DNA of 64,000 bases. Source: Aphrocallistes beatrix (taxonomy: Eukaryota; Porifera; Hexactinellida; Sceptrulophora; Aphrocallistidae). This document shows positions 43,205 through 53,954 of the stretch, one piece after another. Positions within the stretch are counted from its first letter, which is position 1. Each line of letters opens with the position of its first letter. The stretch is from positions 3,565,857 to 3,629,856 of the forward strand of contig OY725493.1 of NCBI GenBank assembly GCA_963281255.1, written 5' to 3'. Position numbers and translations under genes: made by a program. The notes under the pieces are model-generated. The model was not told where the DNA came from. It made no database searches and worked only from the letters and a program-made list of their open reading frames with translations.

Positions 43205-45583
43205 CAGGGGTCGGCAAACTTTCCAGCCAACGCGCCAAAATAGACAAATTCCATAATATGCGGGCCAGATGGGATGCCATTGAAAACTCGTTTAGATTTT
43301 TGTATTTTATCGACTGATTAAATACCACTATTATATTACGGAATTAGATTTTAGAATATTTATTTGTTTATGATAATTATTTTGCATTGTAAAATTAGAC
43401 AATCAAAAAATATTAATGTTAATGAGATGGATGCTGCTGCCCTGCTTTGGATAATGCCTCTATGTCTGGTTTTAGGTTAGAGGTTGCCAATCGTAGCACA
43501 CTATCTAGGTGATTTTCGCTTAACCGTGTGCGCAACTTGCTTTTACGTATTTCATCTTTGAGAAGAGTTGTTCACAAACGTATGTACTCCCAAAAAGAAC
43601 TGCAACCTCCTTTGCATGTTTCACTAGTGAAGGAAATCTTTGAGGAATGTTGATAGAATTCGAGTAAAGGTACCTCTCGAAATCTTGATTTGAGCTCACT
43701 TGAACTTTGGAGCTCAATCAGTTCCATTTGTAAATTTTCTGGGGAGTCACATATTTCAACATCAAATACGGCGGCGAAGTAGCTAAAATACTTACGATGC
43801 TCATCCATATCTGCAAATCGAGTGTTAAATTGCTCTTTCAGATCAGATATGAATTTGGCGTAATATGAAACATCACATGATTGGTGTGAGCGAAGTGTAG
43901 GGAAATGAACACAATTACTCTCTTTCAATTGAAGCTCCCATAGTTGTAACTTAACTTCAAATGCATAAATGTGTTCATAGAGGACATTGATGAACTGATT
44001 CATTCCTTGCATTTTCGAATTTAGCATATTTAGATGATTAGTGATGTCCACCAGAAAGGCAAAATCTGTCATCTATTTCGCATCACTGAGCTCTGGAACT
44101 TCCATCCCTTTTTCCCTCAAAAGAATGGTCAATTCAGCTCTCAACTGGTAAACTCTTTGCAACATTGCACCTCTACTTAACCAGCGCACTTCGCAATCAT
44201 ATAACAAATCGTCATATTGGTTATCCATCTCTTCTAACATATGTTGAAATTGACGATGATATAATCCTCTTGCACGCACAGAATTCACAATTTTTATTAC
44301 TACTACTCGCATTACTTCCTGCATCTTCAGAGATTTTGCGCACAAGGCCTCGAGATGGATTATACAATGTGTTCTTACCAGTTTTCTTTCAATGCCAGCA
44401 TTTCTCATTTCTTTTTCTATCAAAGAAACCACTCCCTTTACCTTTCCAACCATAGCTGGAGCACCATCTGTCGTTACCCCACAAATATCACTTAGATTTA
44501 AGCCCAGGCTACCCATGACACTCATGATTCCTTGGAATATATTCTCACCAGTAGTGGTATCCTTTAGTGAAACCAAACCTGCCAATTCTTCTGTAATGTC
44601 AAACGTTGCATTGATTCCTCTCACAAAAATTGCAACCTGAGCAATATCAGTCGCATCAGTGCTCTCATCAAGTGCAATTGCATAGAATTCAAATTGTTGA
44701 GCACGCTCTGGTAATGTTGTCCTGATATCTGAAGACAACTCTTCAATTCTTCGAGTAACGGTTCTTGCAGACAGACTAATCTTACCAAAAAAGATCTCTT
44801 TTATCTGGACATAAAATATCAACCACAGTTAGAAGACACTCCTTCACAAATTCACCATCAGTGAAAGGTTTCATTCGATTCCCAATGAGTTCGCTAACAG
44901 CAAAACTAGCACGTGTAGTATTATTTAACTCAGAAATATGCTGTAAGAATTTACTCTGTTGTTCAGTTAAAGACCTTTGCAGAGATTCGATCATACTCCT
45001 TCGCGCGGCACCAGTAAGAAAATCGAAATTTCCGAATGCTCCGTCTGGTAGTGTCGCTTCAAATTGGACTCTTTTATCACAGCAAGAGATACAGCACATA
45101 AAAGGCAGGTGGGCAATTTTCCCTGCATTATAAAAAATACTGCTCCGTCCAACTTTCCTTGAATACGCGATCTTCAAGATCTACTTTCCGTTTTTTAGAT
45201 GCTGATGCCATTATTTAATTCACAATGAATTTGAAAATTTGATCTAAGTATTGAAACTTCTATTGATATATTTATCTAAACTTATGTACATACTAGTATA
45301 GTATATTATGCTGAGATCAAACCCAAATAGTGTCAGAATACACTTGTGTGGCATCACTAACACACTCATTTATCTTTCCATTAATTCATTCTTTCAAATA
45401 TGGCCTCCAAATTGCCGTAGAGGCCATAATAAGTGTTTACAAAACAATTGTCGTAGAGGCCATTATAAGTGTTTCTGGAACAATTTTGGATTATATTTGA
45501 AAAAGCCTGAAAAGTAGAATAATTTCTGAGAGAGTCGAAGGACAGATAAAATCACCTCGCGGCCCGTAGTTTGCCTACCCTTG
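43205..45583 (-). mobile_element. hAT transposon with both ends, copy 1
   Basis: Ends CAGGGGTCGGCAAACT and AGTTTGCCTACCCTTG; the 8-bp duplication ATATAGAG at 43197-43204 and 45584-45591. 2379 bp. Carries a transposase on the minus strand (next entry). Confidence 0.95.
43419..45211 (-). pseudogene. hAT transposase, GTF2IRD2/ZBED5-like, nearly intact pseudogene
   Basis: ATG at 45211 (MASASKKRKVDLEDRVFKES), a start typical of the GTF2IRD2-like hAT group. After a shift at about 45165 the frame runs to 44782 with GKIAHLPFMCCISCCDKR (zinc-finger Cys residues) and FTDGEFVKECLLTVVDILCP. The main frame (44822-43572) carries ARTVTRRIEELSSDI, EFYAIALDESTDATDIAQVA (first catalytic Asp), ICGVTTDGAPAMVG (second), THCIIHLEALCAKSL, and CEVRWLSRGAML. 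One TAG at 44073-44075 interrupts it where the second hAT copy has Trp. A last shift near 43640 leads to the hAT C-terminal dimerisation block (VCEQLFSKMKYVKASC) with the final Glu region, and the stop at 43419. Only three lesions are seen. Confidence 0.9.
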
Positions 45584-45650
45584 ATATAGAGCATTCATCA
45601 GTCAAGAACACTTAGACCAGTCCGACTCCACAGCTTTTCTTTCAAGAATG

Positions 45651-45982
45651 GTAGGAGTTAGGATAAAATGTATATTATAAATGTTAAATATGGATGTTAC
45701 TGAATATTACATTAACTCACATCATGGCGCAGCAATACTTATATAATCCACGTTTTATGGCAAAGTATATCATACAACTACATTAGTGGCAGAAAAAGAA
45801 GCAAGAGTAGAAGTGTAGTCCCATTTTTTGTTTGGTTAGAGAGTATAATACTACGTTACCAATTCAGGAATTTGGAAACAGAATCTGTTTTGTTTGTTTG
45901 TTTTAATTTCATTTGTAATTTTTATTAATGTATGTATAGTATATTTTTGTATGTTGCTCTCTACATTTTTTAAATATTTTAG
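45651..45982. other. end of intron 2
   Basis: AT-rich; the last bases (TTTTTTAAATATTTTAG) form the acceptor for exon 3. Confidence 0.6.
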
Positions 45983-46170
45983 CTTGGTCTAACGATGGGA
46001 TGCAGCTTGCTTTTCCAACAAAATCTGGAGATATATTTATTTCTTACCTTTCCCCAACCAATTTGAATTATTTGAATTATATCATTGATTCACGATATTC
46101 ATTCATATTACTCCAGGATCTAAATACCAATACTGTAGAAACTTATGATTTTGCAACCCGAATCATTCAG
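45983..46170 (+). CDS. IFT80: IFT80-like WD40 protein, exon 3
   Basis: Acceptor ATATTTTAG at 45982. The first two bases complete the split codon from exon 2 (phase 1), giving AWSNDGMQLAFPTKSGDIFI, which aligns with [20 protein letters not shown] of IFT80. It continues through LLQDLNTNTVETYDFATRII, like the VDLLEFRDRVIKASL region, and ends CAG/GTTAAT at 46170 in phase 0. Later exons were not found up to 64000, so intron 3 is at least 17.8 kb or the gene is cut. Confidence 0.82.
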
Positions 46171-46786
46171 GTTAATGTTCATTTTATTTCATGTAATAAT
46201 TTTATCCTTATGAATGTTACTGCTAAATATGTTCCGTAGGCACCAACCATTTTATGTATTTTCAACCTGCAATAATTATCCCATCTAAATTACTTTGACT
46301 AATAATTTTGTTCAAGCATTTTGGAACCATATTTATAGTGCTAATTATTTGTATGTTAAGGTTAAAAACGCCGCCGGGTGAAATTAAGAAAGAGCAATAG
46401 AGCACACTTTTCGAAGAATTGATGTTGAAATATGTAGTTCTATAACATAATCGCTTTCACTTTTTTTAATCTAAAACGCCCGATTGGTTAAATAGCTGTC
46501 AAGTGGAATTTTTCACAAAAATCATCTACCTTAATAACTCTAACACACAGCATCCAATTTTAAATTGATGACAAGCTTTATTGTTGATCTTCCCATCTTT
46601 TCATTTATGTAAATTGTATTTTATTTGAATTATTTGATTTAATACAGATGAATCATCATTTTCTGAGTATATCGGGATAATAAATATATTACGAAATACA
46701 AACTAAGTAAAAAAAGGTCTCCAAAGGTCATTTAGGGGTTTGCTTTGATATCCTGTTCGTCCAAAATAGGCCTTTTATTGTCATTA
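46171..46786. other. start of intron 3, no gene seen
   Basis: AT-rich DNA without supported features. Confidence 0.5.
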
Positions 46787-47264
46787 CAGTGGAACCTCCA
46801 TAATCCGACATTCAATGGAGGACAAAAAAAATGTCGGATTTGCAAATTATCGGATTATCGAATAACCTCCATAATCCGACATTTGTGGAAAATCAGCAAA
46901 ATGTCGGATTATAGAGGTAAAATAACCTCCACAATCCGACAATATTTGACAGACGAATAATTTGGCTGGTCAAAGAGGTAAAATAACCCCTCCATAATCC
47001 GACATTTTTGGATAGACGAATAATTTGTCGGATCATGGAGGTAAAATAACCTATAATCCGACGTTATTTGATAGACGAAAAAATTGTCGGATTATACAGG
47101 TCGAATTTGCATTACTGTAAAATCATTAAATTGTCGGATTCCGGAATAGCGAGGTGTCGGATTATAGAGGTTGTTTTCTATAGAAAAACGATCCGTGAAC
47201 AGAAATAATGTCGGTTTAGAGAAATGTCGGATTACAGAGGTGTCGGATTACGGAGGTTCAACTG
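46787..47264. mobile_element. pogo/Tigger-type MITE (CAGTGGAACCTCC ends)
   Basis: Left CAGTGGAACCTCCATAATCC, right CGGATTACGGAGGTTCAACTG, TA flanks. The motif ATAATCCGACAT or its complement recurs about a dozen times inside. 478 bp. Confidence 0.92.
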
Positions 47265-47280
47265 TAGCATGCACTAATAC

Positions 47281-48000
47281 TTAAATATCTAGATATATGT
47301 TTTCATTTATGCAATCCAAACAACCTTGGAGATTATCACTCGCACACAATATTAGGGAATTGACAATCAAATCCTGAACTGAAGTATTCTGATCTATTTC
47401 CCCCCGTTTAGATTCTATCTTAGAGGCCATCATTATTCTGTATTTGAGTAATACGGGGTCGCACTGAGTTGACAATCTTACTAGTATGTCTTTAGTGTTC
47501 GTTTCAAAATTCAATTTTCTTGATAGATGTTCACTAATTTTTCGAACATACTTATTCAACGCTTCTAGACCCTCCTCTGAAAAGTTTTTAAAGCCAAAAC
47601 CCTTGTTGCACGTTTCTATGAGTTATGGCGAGTGTGCCAATAATTTGCAAAGTGAAGGTGTGATATTCGCCCATTGAAATCTTACCACTATTAATTCGTA
47701 GGTTTCCTTGCACAATTCATTATTTTAATTGTATCCACTTTATGATTACTATTAAACACTCCTAAAATTGCAGAGAGATTGCATTGGATAATTTTAACCA
47801 TTTCTCCATCCTGTTCATTCATTGTAGATGTAGCCTATTTAATGAAGTTGTGTTTATTTAAAAAACACTCTCGCGCTACATTTCCGGTTGTTGTAGTCTC
47901 TCCATCACAGGACGGAAGATCGATTTTAAACCCAGTTTTCTCTGCGATTAAAGATCTCATCCTTTTCATGCTTTACTATATTGAAGGGGATGATGGAGAC
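47281..48000 (-). pseudogene. relic of an unclassified transposon protein (second copy)
   Basis: Minus strand pieces from 48000 down: TTTTGNVARECFLNKHNF, TSTMNEQDGEMVKIIQCNLS, IIGTLAITHRN, then a 92-codon open frame with NFSEEGLEALNKYVRKISEH, RLSTQCDPVLLKYRIMMASK. Shares TGN[IV]AR-CFLN and [GN]FSEEG blocks with 28795-29567. Stops and shifts break it. The protein family recurs in arthropod repeats, but I cannot name it. Confidence 0.6.
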
Positions 48001-48243
48001 TAGTTATTTAATCCAGCATCGAGGTGATAGATTAGCAACATAAACCATCTAAAAACGCATAGATAACTATGGAGAGGTGAGGCCGAGATTATATCCTTAT
48101 CCGGTTAAGGTAGGAAGGCAGGACTTCTCCAAAATTTCGTTTATATAGTAATCTGTATTTACAGATTGTTTGGGAGGAAGAAAATGGAGTTCCGAGAGCC
48201 CAGAGCCGCTCACCATCTATAGTATCGTATAGTATCTTTACTT
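48001..48243. other. no gene seen
   Basis: Short stretch between two relics. Confidence 0.4.
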
Positions 48244-48428
48244 ACTCTCTGTAATTTTTCGAAACGATACAAGCAAGTTTTCGTGTAGACTGCCAACGTT
48301 TGCCAAGAGATTTTCTGATAATGATTTTAGGAACGCGAGAAAGCCGTGTTGGACGCCCAGACCGAGGTTTGTTCGCCATGGATTTACCTGATAGAATCTT
48401 CGTTTTCCAATTCCAAACAGTCTTAACT
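48244..48428 (-). pseudogene. Tc1 transposase N-terminal fragment, same lineage as 5929-7164
   Basis: Minus strand: LTVKTVWNWKTKILSGKSMA, RPRSGRPTRLSRVPKIIIRK and RKLACIVSKN are almost the same as residues 35-95 of the transposase at 6131. Truncated on both sides and joined to a reversed TTAA-repeat remnant. Confidence 0.88.
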
Positions 48429-48854
48429 GTAAGTCATGGATAGTTGACCATATTTGCTACCCCATAGGAACAAAAGAAAGTTAAAAGGACAAAATTATAT
48501 AACTATTAGGAGTCTGAAAATAAAGTACCAAAAAAACCCGAAAGAAAAATCTGCAATAAAATCAAGTTATACAATATCGAAAATCGAGTGGTCTTATGTT
48601 TCTCGCATAATGATTAGAAACGACTTTCAAAATTTTCTGCCTTCTATTTCAAACCCATTTTAGCTTTTTTTTTATGCGTCAAAAACAACTCGATTTTTTT
48701 TCAGTTTCTTTTTACAAATCAAAATAGCTCCAGTCAAATTAATTCGATTAGTTGATAGACCACTCAATAATACAAGGAAATCAATGATGCAAACATTTTT
48801 TGCATTCCCTTTCACGTTAGGCAAAGTTTTTCGAGGTCGGTATCCTTAACATTT
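48429..48854 (-). mobile_element. TTAA-bounded repeat, reversed remnant
   Basis: Ends GAGGTCGGTATCCTTAA at about 48850, the reverse of the head; TAGTTGATAGACCACTCAATA matches the reverse of TTGAGTAGTCTACC. The interior part near 48440 matches the 3' end region of the family, so most of the body is deleted. Confidence 0.72.
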
Positions 48855-49351
48855 TATTTATTATCAAAATAGAGTAAATGCATTACAATGATATCTCTGT
48901 GAGCCATCTCATTTCATTCAAGCATCCTCAAGTTAGCTTATATTGATGTTTTTTATGCTTATATGAATGGTTTATATGCTTATATGACCTATGAATGGTG
49001 CTGGTGGAATAATTTTTCTGTTTTGAATATTCAGTACTTATTTCTCTGTAATACTATGCTAATGTCATCATGAGCATATCATGATTACACAGCAAATATC
49101 TAAAAGTCATTTTTATTGTTATGGTATTTCATGTATCAAATTAGTTCAAACATAGCCTACTGTATATAAGGCCTCACAGTAACTTGCGGATTTGGGACTA
49201 GGGATGCGGTAGAAGATAGTTGAACTAATACATGAGCTGCCTTAAATCATTAACAAAGCACAATAGAGCTTAGGAATGTACCAGCATATATAAATATGAT
49301 GTCAAAGTACCCATATCCGTTGTTAAAATTAGTTTAGTGACCATATAGTTG
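48855..49351. other. no gene seen
   Basis: AT-rich DNA; CATAGCCTACTGTATATA at about 49150 repeats a motif of the 31839 hairpin. Confidence 0.5.
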
Positions 49352-50155
49352 CGCAATAGGTTATATTTGTGACAAATTTGGTGATTTTAAGAGGTCGTTT
49401 AAGGGCACTTCTAAGTGTTTTTATTATAAAATATTTCGCATAGAACTGAGATGTGAATGAGTTTACGTATACGAAAAAATTGGATTTTTTCATAGAATGT
49501 TGCTACATTCCAGTGTTGCTATGGAAACGTGTTTTGGTCAGTTGAGGTTATATTTTGAAAATCGCGATAGCTAGACATTCAAATGTAATTCCATTTGATA
49601 GCAAATAGACTACTTCCTATTAATTAACCCTAAGATGCATCTGGGATTTTTCTATTTAAGGAAACTACCCCAAACTTGTATGGCTTCCCTACTAAAAATA
49701 GCTTAAACCGGAAATGAGTAAGCAAAATTCCTAGGCAACGAGGGGTTAATTAAGTGATAATATTATTTCGACGTCTAAATTCAATGGTTTACGAGACATT
49801 CATCAAATTACCAAATGTAACCAATATGATAAATTGTCTAATAACTCGTAAACCATTGACTTTAGACGGATAAATTATACTATCACTTAATAGGAAATAG
49901 TATATTTGCAATCAAATGGACTTACACCTGAATGTCTAGCTCCTGCTGTTTTCAAGATATGACCCCAACTGACCAAAACACGTTTCCATAGCAACACTGG
50001 AATGTAGCAACATTCCATGAAAAAATTCCAAATTTTTCGTATTAACCCATTCATATCTCAGTTCTATGCGAAAAATTTTATAATATAAAAACTTAGAAGT
50101 GCGCTTAAACGACCTCAGAAAATCACCAAATTTGTCACAAATATAACATATTGCT
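49352..50155. mobile_element. foldback element with about 300-bp arms
   Basis: GCAATAGGTTATATTTGTGA on the left answers TCACAAATATAACATATTGC on the right; further mirrored phrases include GGAAACGTGTTTTGGTCAGT, TGCTACATTCCAGTGTTGCT and GGTTTACGAG. The arms run to a centre near 49805. The left arm is interrupted by a 126-bp TTAA-flanked insert. Confidence 0.9.
49624..49749. mobile_element. piggyBac-like MITE inserted in one foldback arm
   Basis: TTAACCCTAAGATGC at the left and GAGGGGTTAA at the right, flanked by TTAA (49620-49623 and 49750-49753). The right arm of the foldback reads CACTTAATAGG at the matching place, which is the empty site. 126 bp. Confidence 0.88.
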
Positions 50156-50159
50156 AGGG

Positions 50160-50512
50160 CATTAGTCGATCCTCAAAAAAAGGATCTAGATCCAGATCCC
50201 GATCCTAACTTATAAAAGGATCTTCGATCCGATCACGATCCTAATTTTATTAAAGGATCTTCGATCCGATCACGATCCCCAAAAAGATCCTTTCAATAAT
50301 AGTCAGAGGACTATCATTTTAGTACAGCTCCTGGAAGGAGATGCCTTATGGCATGGATGCCGTGCAATGTCAGTCTGCGGCAGCCTGGACGTACTTAGTG
50401 CTTAAGTTAGTGTTCAAACCATAAAACACATTTTTTTAAAATATTTAATCAACATAAATTTCGACACTTTCACCTCCAACTTGGGGATTAAAAAGAAAAA
50501 GGATCGGATCCC
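50160..50512. repeat. GATCC-rich repeat segment
   Basis: AAAGGATCTTCGATCCGATC is repeated with a period of about 39 bases (50216-50285), and a GGATCGGATCCC block recurs at about 50500. Probably the internal repeats of a MITE; ends not resolved. Confidence 0.6.
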
Positions 50513-50637
50513 AGTGTCAAAAAATCCCGATGGAAATTCTATAGTAGAAACATGAAAAAAACAATCTGCAGCAAAATATGTCAAAAAATACGATTGTCAA
50601 AAAAACCCAGTGTAAAAAAATCCCGGTTTCGACTGTA
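50513..50637. mobile_element. pogo-type MITE remnant (AAAAATCCC motifs)
   Basis: CAGTGTCAAAAAATCCCG at the left and CCCGGTTTCGACTGTA at the right; TCAAAAAA.CCC motifs repeat in between. The left end is not a clean TIR. Confidence 0.55.
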
Positions 50638-50639
50638 TA

Positions 50640-51069
50640 AACAAATATTTCTTTTGCTATAGCTCCACTAAGTTCTGACCTCAGACGAAAATGTTCACTC
50701 ATCACGGAATTATAACCTCATTGTCACCTTTTTTATTATTAGAAAATTTCAGGTTTTCCATTATAACTCAGCCATTTTGTGGGATAGGCTGAAATTTTAA
50801 TAGAATATGTATACTCGTATTTATACATCTCAAATATGAGACAACTTTGATTAAAAATGATTACTCCTCAACTATTAAGAAAGCATCAAAATATTTAAAA
50901 ATTGACAAATTTTGTGATTTTTCGAGTAATATCAATTGTAACAGTAAGACAAGATTTAGAGATATTATCTGCCTTATAATTAATCAATGTTAGTATAGGC
51001 TCCGAAAGGGCGCCTCTGGTGAAAACTGTGTCAGCCAGCTGCGCAGCGCAATCAGCGAAGCGCGCTTGT
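50640..51069 (-). mobile_element. family A MITE, copy 6
   Basis: Reversed body; core 50997-51069 (GGGCGCCTCTGG, CAGCTGCGCAGCGCAATCAGC, AAGCGCGCTTG). Outer TIR missing at both sides. Confidence 0.78.
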
Positions 51070-51128
51070 AGTGAATAAACTGAAATTACTATTGTATGTT
51101 TGTTAACTATTCAGCAATAAAAATGATA

Positions 51129-51254
51129 TAGTCAACTCCACTTAATCAGGACACCCCTAAATTGGAACAAGTCTCCAAGAACGCAATGGTTCCCTTGTAT
51201 AGATGCTAGTACTAGATTCCATTGGTTAATTGAGGAGCTCCGCTTATTAATCGA
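51129..51254. mobile_element. pogo-type MITE, truncated (AGTCAACTCCACTTAATC)
   Basis: The left end resembles CAGTCGACTCCGCTTAAT; a right-half phrase GAGCTCCGCTTATTAATCGAG stands where the next family A copy begins. Confidence 0.6.
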
Positions 51255-51818
51255 GACAAGCGCTATTCGCTTGCTTGCGCTGCGCGGATGGCGGAATTTA
51301 TGTCCACCGGAGGCTCCTTTCGGTCGCCTGGGATCAAATTGGTTAATCATAAGGCAGATAACATCACTAAAAATGTCTAACTTAGTGTTAAAATTGATAG
51401 TATCACTCGAAAAATCACCAAATTTGTCAATTTTAAAAATTTGATCCCTAATGATGACGTCATAACACTGTGATGTGTAATCATTTTTTGATGATAGTTA
51501 TATCATATGTGAGGTATATTAATGTACACATTCTATTAAAATTTCAGCCTTCTATTACTTAAAATGGCTGAGCTATGGTTGAAAAACTAAAATTTCTATT
51601 ATAAAAAAGGTTACAATGACGTCATAATTCCATAATCAGTCGACATTTTCGTATGAGCTCAGAATTTGGTGGAGCCATTGCCAAAAGACCCCCACATGCC
51701 AGAAATCAGCTTTCTGTGTCTGGCAGTTTCTTCAATCAATTCGTACAGATATACTATATACTATATATATACTATGTATATACTTATATACACATTAATC
51801 AAGGTTTAATAGTAAGGA
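51255..51818 (+). mobile_element. family A MITE, copy 7
   Basis: Starts at CAAGCGCTATTCGC, core to about 51335, complete interior, right end TTTAATAGTAAGGA followed by TA. Confidence 0.85.
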
Positions 51819-51868
51819 TATATAAATGGGATTGTTACAGCTAGTGAGATTACCTTTTATTCTTTTAC

Positions 51869-51930
51869 AAGTTTGCTTCGCTTCCTTGCGCTTTGCGGCT
51901 TGTGGACACTGGGCGGCTAGCAGTTTCAAA
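51869..51930 (+). repeat. eroded family A core
   Basis: CAAGTTTGCTTCGCTTCCTT, GCGCTTTGCGGCTTGTGGAC: the core without its flanks, directly after copy 7. Confidence 0.65.
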
Positions 51931-52200
51931 GAAACGATTGATTGTTTTCTTCTAATTTCCATTAAAAACTTTTTACTTATCTACAGTGAATCATGGATTC
52001 AAGACTGGAAAAGGAAAATTAGATCCATAATGAAGAGAATTCGAAATCTAAACCCCTAAAAACAAATCTAAAAAGTTCAAAGCTAGTTTCCTGCATGTTT
52101 TTAAGATCTATTTATATCAATTAACTAAGTCTTATTTAATTATATACAAAAGTAAACAAATTAGTCATCATATATATGCCATGATATGAATTTCGAAATA

Positions 52201-52627
52201 CACTGCCCTACCAAAAGTATTCGTACACCTCAATATTTCCCATTAATATAGTACTAAAATGGCTATATTAAAGAATGATCATGCAGTTAAAATATAAGCG
52301 ATATAGTATATTTGATTTCAGATTTCAAATCACGTTTCAAACAAGTTTCAAATCAATTGCTAATTGCCAAGGTTAAAATTCCCGACCTGTGCCACCATGT
52401 ACCACTTTTCTAGAGTCTCAACCACTGTAGCAGATGGTGATAGGTGACACAGGGTAGCATAGGGTGATAAATTTCGGCATAGGTAATTCAAATGCGTAGA
52501 ATACGAATCTGAAATCAAATATACTGTATCTCGTCTAGTTTAACTGCATGACAGTCAGTAATAGACGCATTTAGTACTATTTTAATGGGAAATATTGAGG
52601 TGTACGAATACTTTTGGTAGGGTAGTG
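52201..52627. mobile_element. Tc1-type MITE (CACTGCCCTACCAAA ends), copy 2
   Basis: Same ends as 41211-41678; left flank TA; 427 bp with a small internal deletion relative to copy 1. Confidence 0.92.
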
Positions 52628-52693
52628 TTTATCTCCCCAAAATCCCATTTCAACATAAGCTAGTCCCTAGTCTATTTTTGGAATTTTGCTACT

Positions 52694-52940
52694 ACAAGCG
52701 CGCTTTGCTTGCTTTCGCTGTGCGGCTGGCAGACACATTGAGGGTCCTTGAACGCTTAGTCTCACATTGATTAATAAAGGTAGATAACATCTCTAAAAAA
52801 GTTTTTCTTGCTGTTATTATCGATGTCCTTAAAAATCACAAAAAAATTGTGTTTTCAGAACTTAGTGGAGCCATGGGCAACATGTCTAAAATCAGCTTTC
52901 TGTGCTGGCAATTTCTTCAATCAATTCGTTTCATATATTT
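52694..52940 (+). mobile_element. family A MITE, copy 8, internally deleted
   Basis: Core CAAGCGCGCTTTGCTTGC to about 52770, then a shortened interior (AATCAGCTTTCTGTGC, CAATTCGTTTCA) ending near 52935. Confidence 0.75.
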
Positions 52941-52941
52941 A

Positions 52942-53170
52942 CACTGTCTGGTCAAAAGTATTAGAACACCATATTGCTTTACATCATAAATGATAATAAA
53001 ATTGATTTATCTCTGGAGACCAATCGATCGAAACCACCCGAGTCAATGAAATAAAAATATCAATTTTGAAATCTACACAAGAACTAATCATTCTAGAAGC
53101 TTCTTATACATAATCCTTTCCAAAGCGTAAATACCAGCACTGTATCATCTTGTGCCACTTTCCACTTGTT
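52942..53170. mobile_element. Tc1-type MITE (CACTGTCTGGTCAAAAG), partial
   Basis: Left end after TA matches the 36544 element; AGAAGCTTCTTATACATAAT matches its interior. Right end lost. Confidence 0.65.
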
Positions 53171-53182
53171 ATAACCATTATA

Positions 53183-53470
53183 TACACTCCCTGGACAAAA
53201 GTATTCGTACACTCCAATATTTTCCATCCAAATTGTTATAGCACTAATCCATAGCATTCTATATACTAAGGCAATGGCAGTCACCAAAAGATTTGTACCA
53301 TGGATTGGTTAAATACTTCAAAACCAATAATCTTGATATTGTTAATATTTCAATTTCCCATTAATTTAAGCATTCACCCACCCTGACAAACTAACTATTA
53401 TGTCAGAACAATTAAATGAGATATATTATTTGAATTTTCAATGAACATAGTCGAATTAATTAATACTCAA
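53183..53470. mobile_element. Tc1-type MITE (CACTCCCTGGACAAAAG), partial
   Basis: Left end CACTCCCTGGACAAAAGTAT after TA. Its interior (AAGGCAATGGCAGTCACC, ACCATGGATTGGTTAAATAC) recurs in reverse complement at 56030-56560. Confidence 0.65.
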
Positions 53471-53510
53471 TACATACAAAATATCAAAAGAATAGTTACT
53501 CACAATATTG

Positions 53511-53695
53511 AGACTTGAGAGACAGACTTGACTTAGCTTGAGGGACAGACTTGCTTAGCTTGAGGGAAAGACTTGACTTAGCTTGAGAGATAGACTTGAC
53601 TTAGCTTGAGAGACAGACTTGACTTAGCTTGAGAGACAGACTTAACTTAGCTTGAGGGACAGACTTGACTTAGCTTGACTTGAGACCTGAGACTT
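53511..53695 (+). repeat. 23-bp minisatellite, about eight units
   Basis: Unit AGCTTGAGAGACAGACTTGA plus CTT, repeated with point changes and one or two short units. AG-rich on this strand. Confidence 0.92.
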
Positions 53696-53954
53696 GAGGC
53701 AACATAAGGGAACTATATACTTCTACAAGTACTATGGAACAATCACACTCCGGCCTTTCAATAGGATATAGTCACACATTCCGGAGGTTGGTGTATCCCA
53801 TGGGACACTTGTTTTTTACAAAAAATGTGCCCAAATTGCTATTTTATCATTTTTAGATCCTTATAGGGGTTCTAAACAATATTTCCGAATTTCATAACTC
53901 CAGCCGCAATATTTCTCCACTTTGAGCCACTTGCATCACCTGGTGTCGCTCTAA

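Larger units (their letters stand above)
42541..45650 (-). pseudogene. Tc1-like transposase relic interrupted by a hAT element
   Basis: Minus strand. Upstream of the hAT insert (45584-45640) DWSK..LTDECSIY-like residues hold the first Asp; after the insert (43200 down to 42690) come MNTGKFHAWTKKGQPINLPT, KLHIWGGTSEMGKTNLKVF, NQEGYKTVLNECLIHKANVL, then WKGSKDLERN and, in decayed frames, the RS-QPN-EYLG remnant of PDLNPIENLWG and the C-tail. A Tc1-like end CAGCGCGTTCTGAAGTTATT is at about 42541. The copy was broken by the hAT and by several stops. Confidence 0.8.

Noticed and set aside
50216-50300. Direct repeats with GATCC core as a possible CRISPR or operator array
   Set aside because: Short, degenerate, tandem repeats with no spacers, in a MITE-rich stretch.
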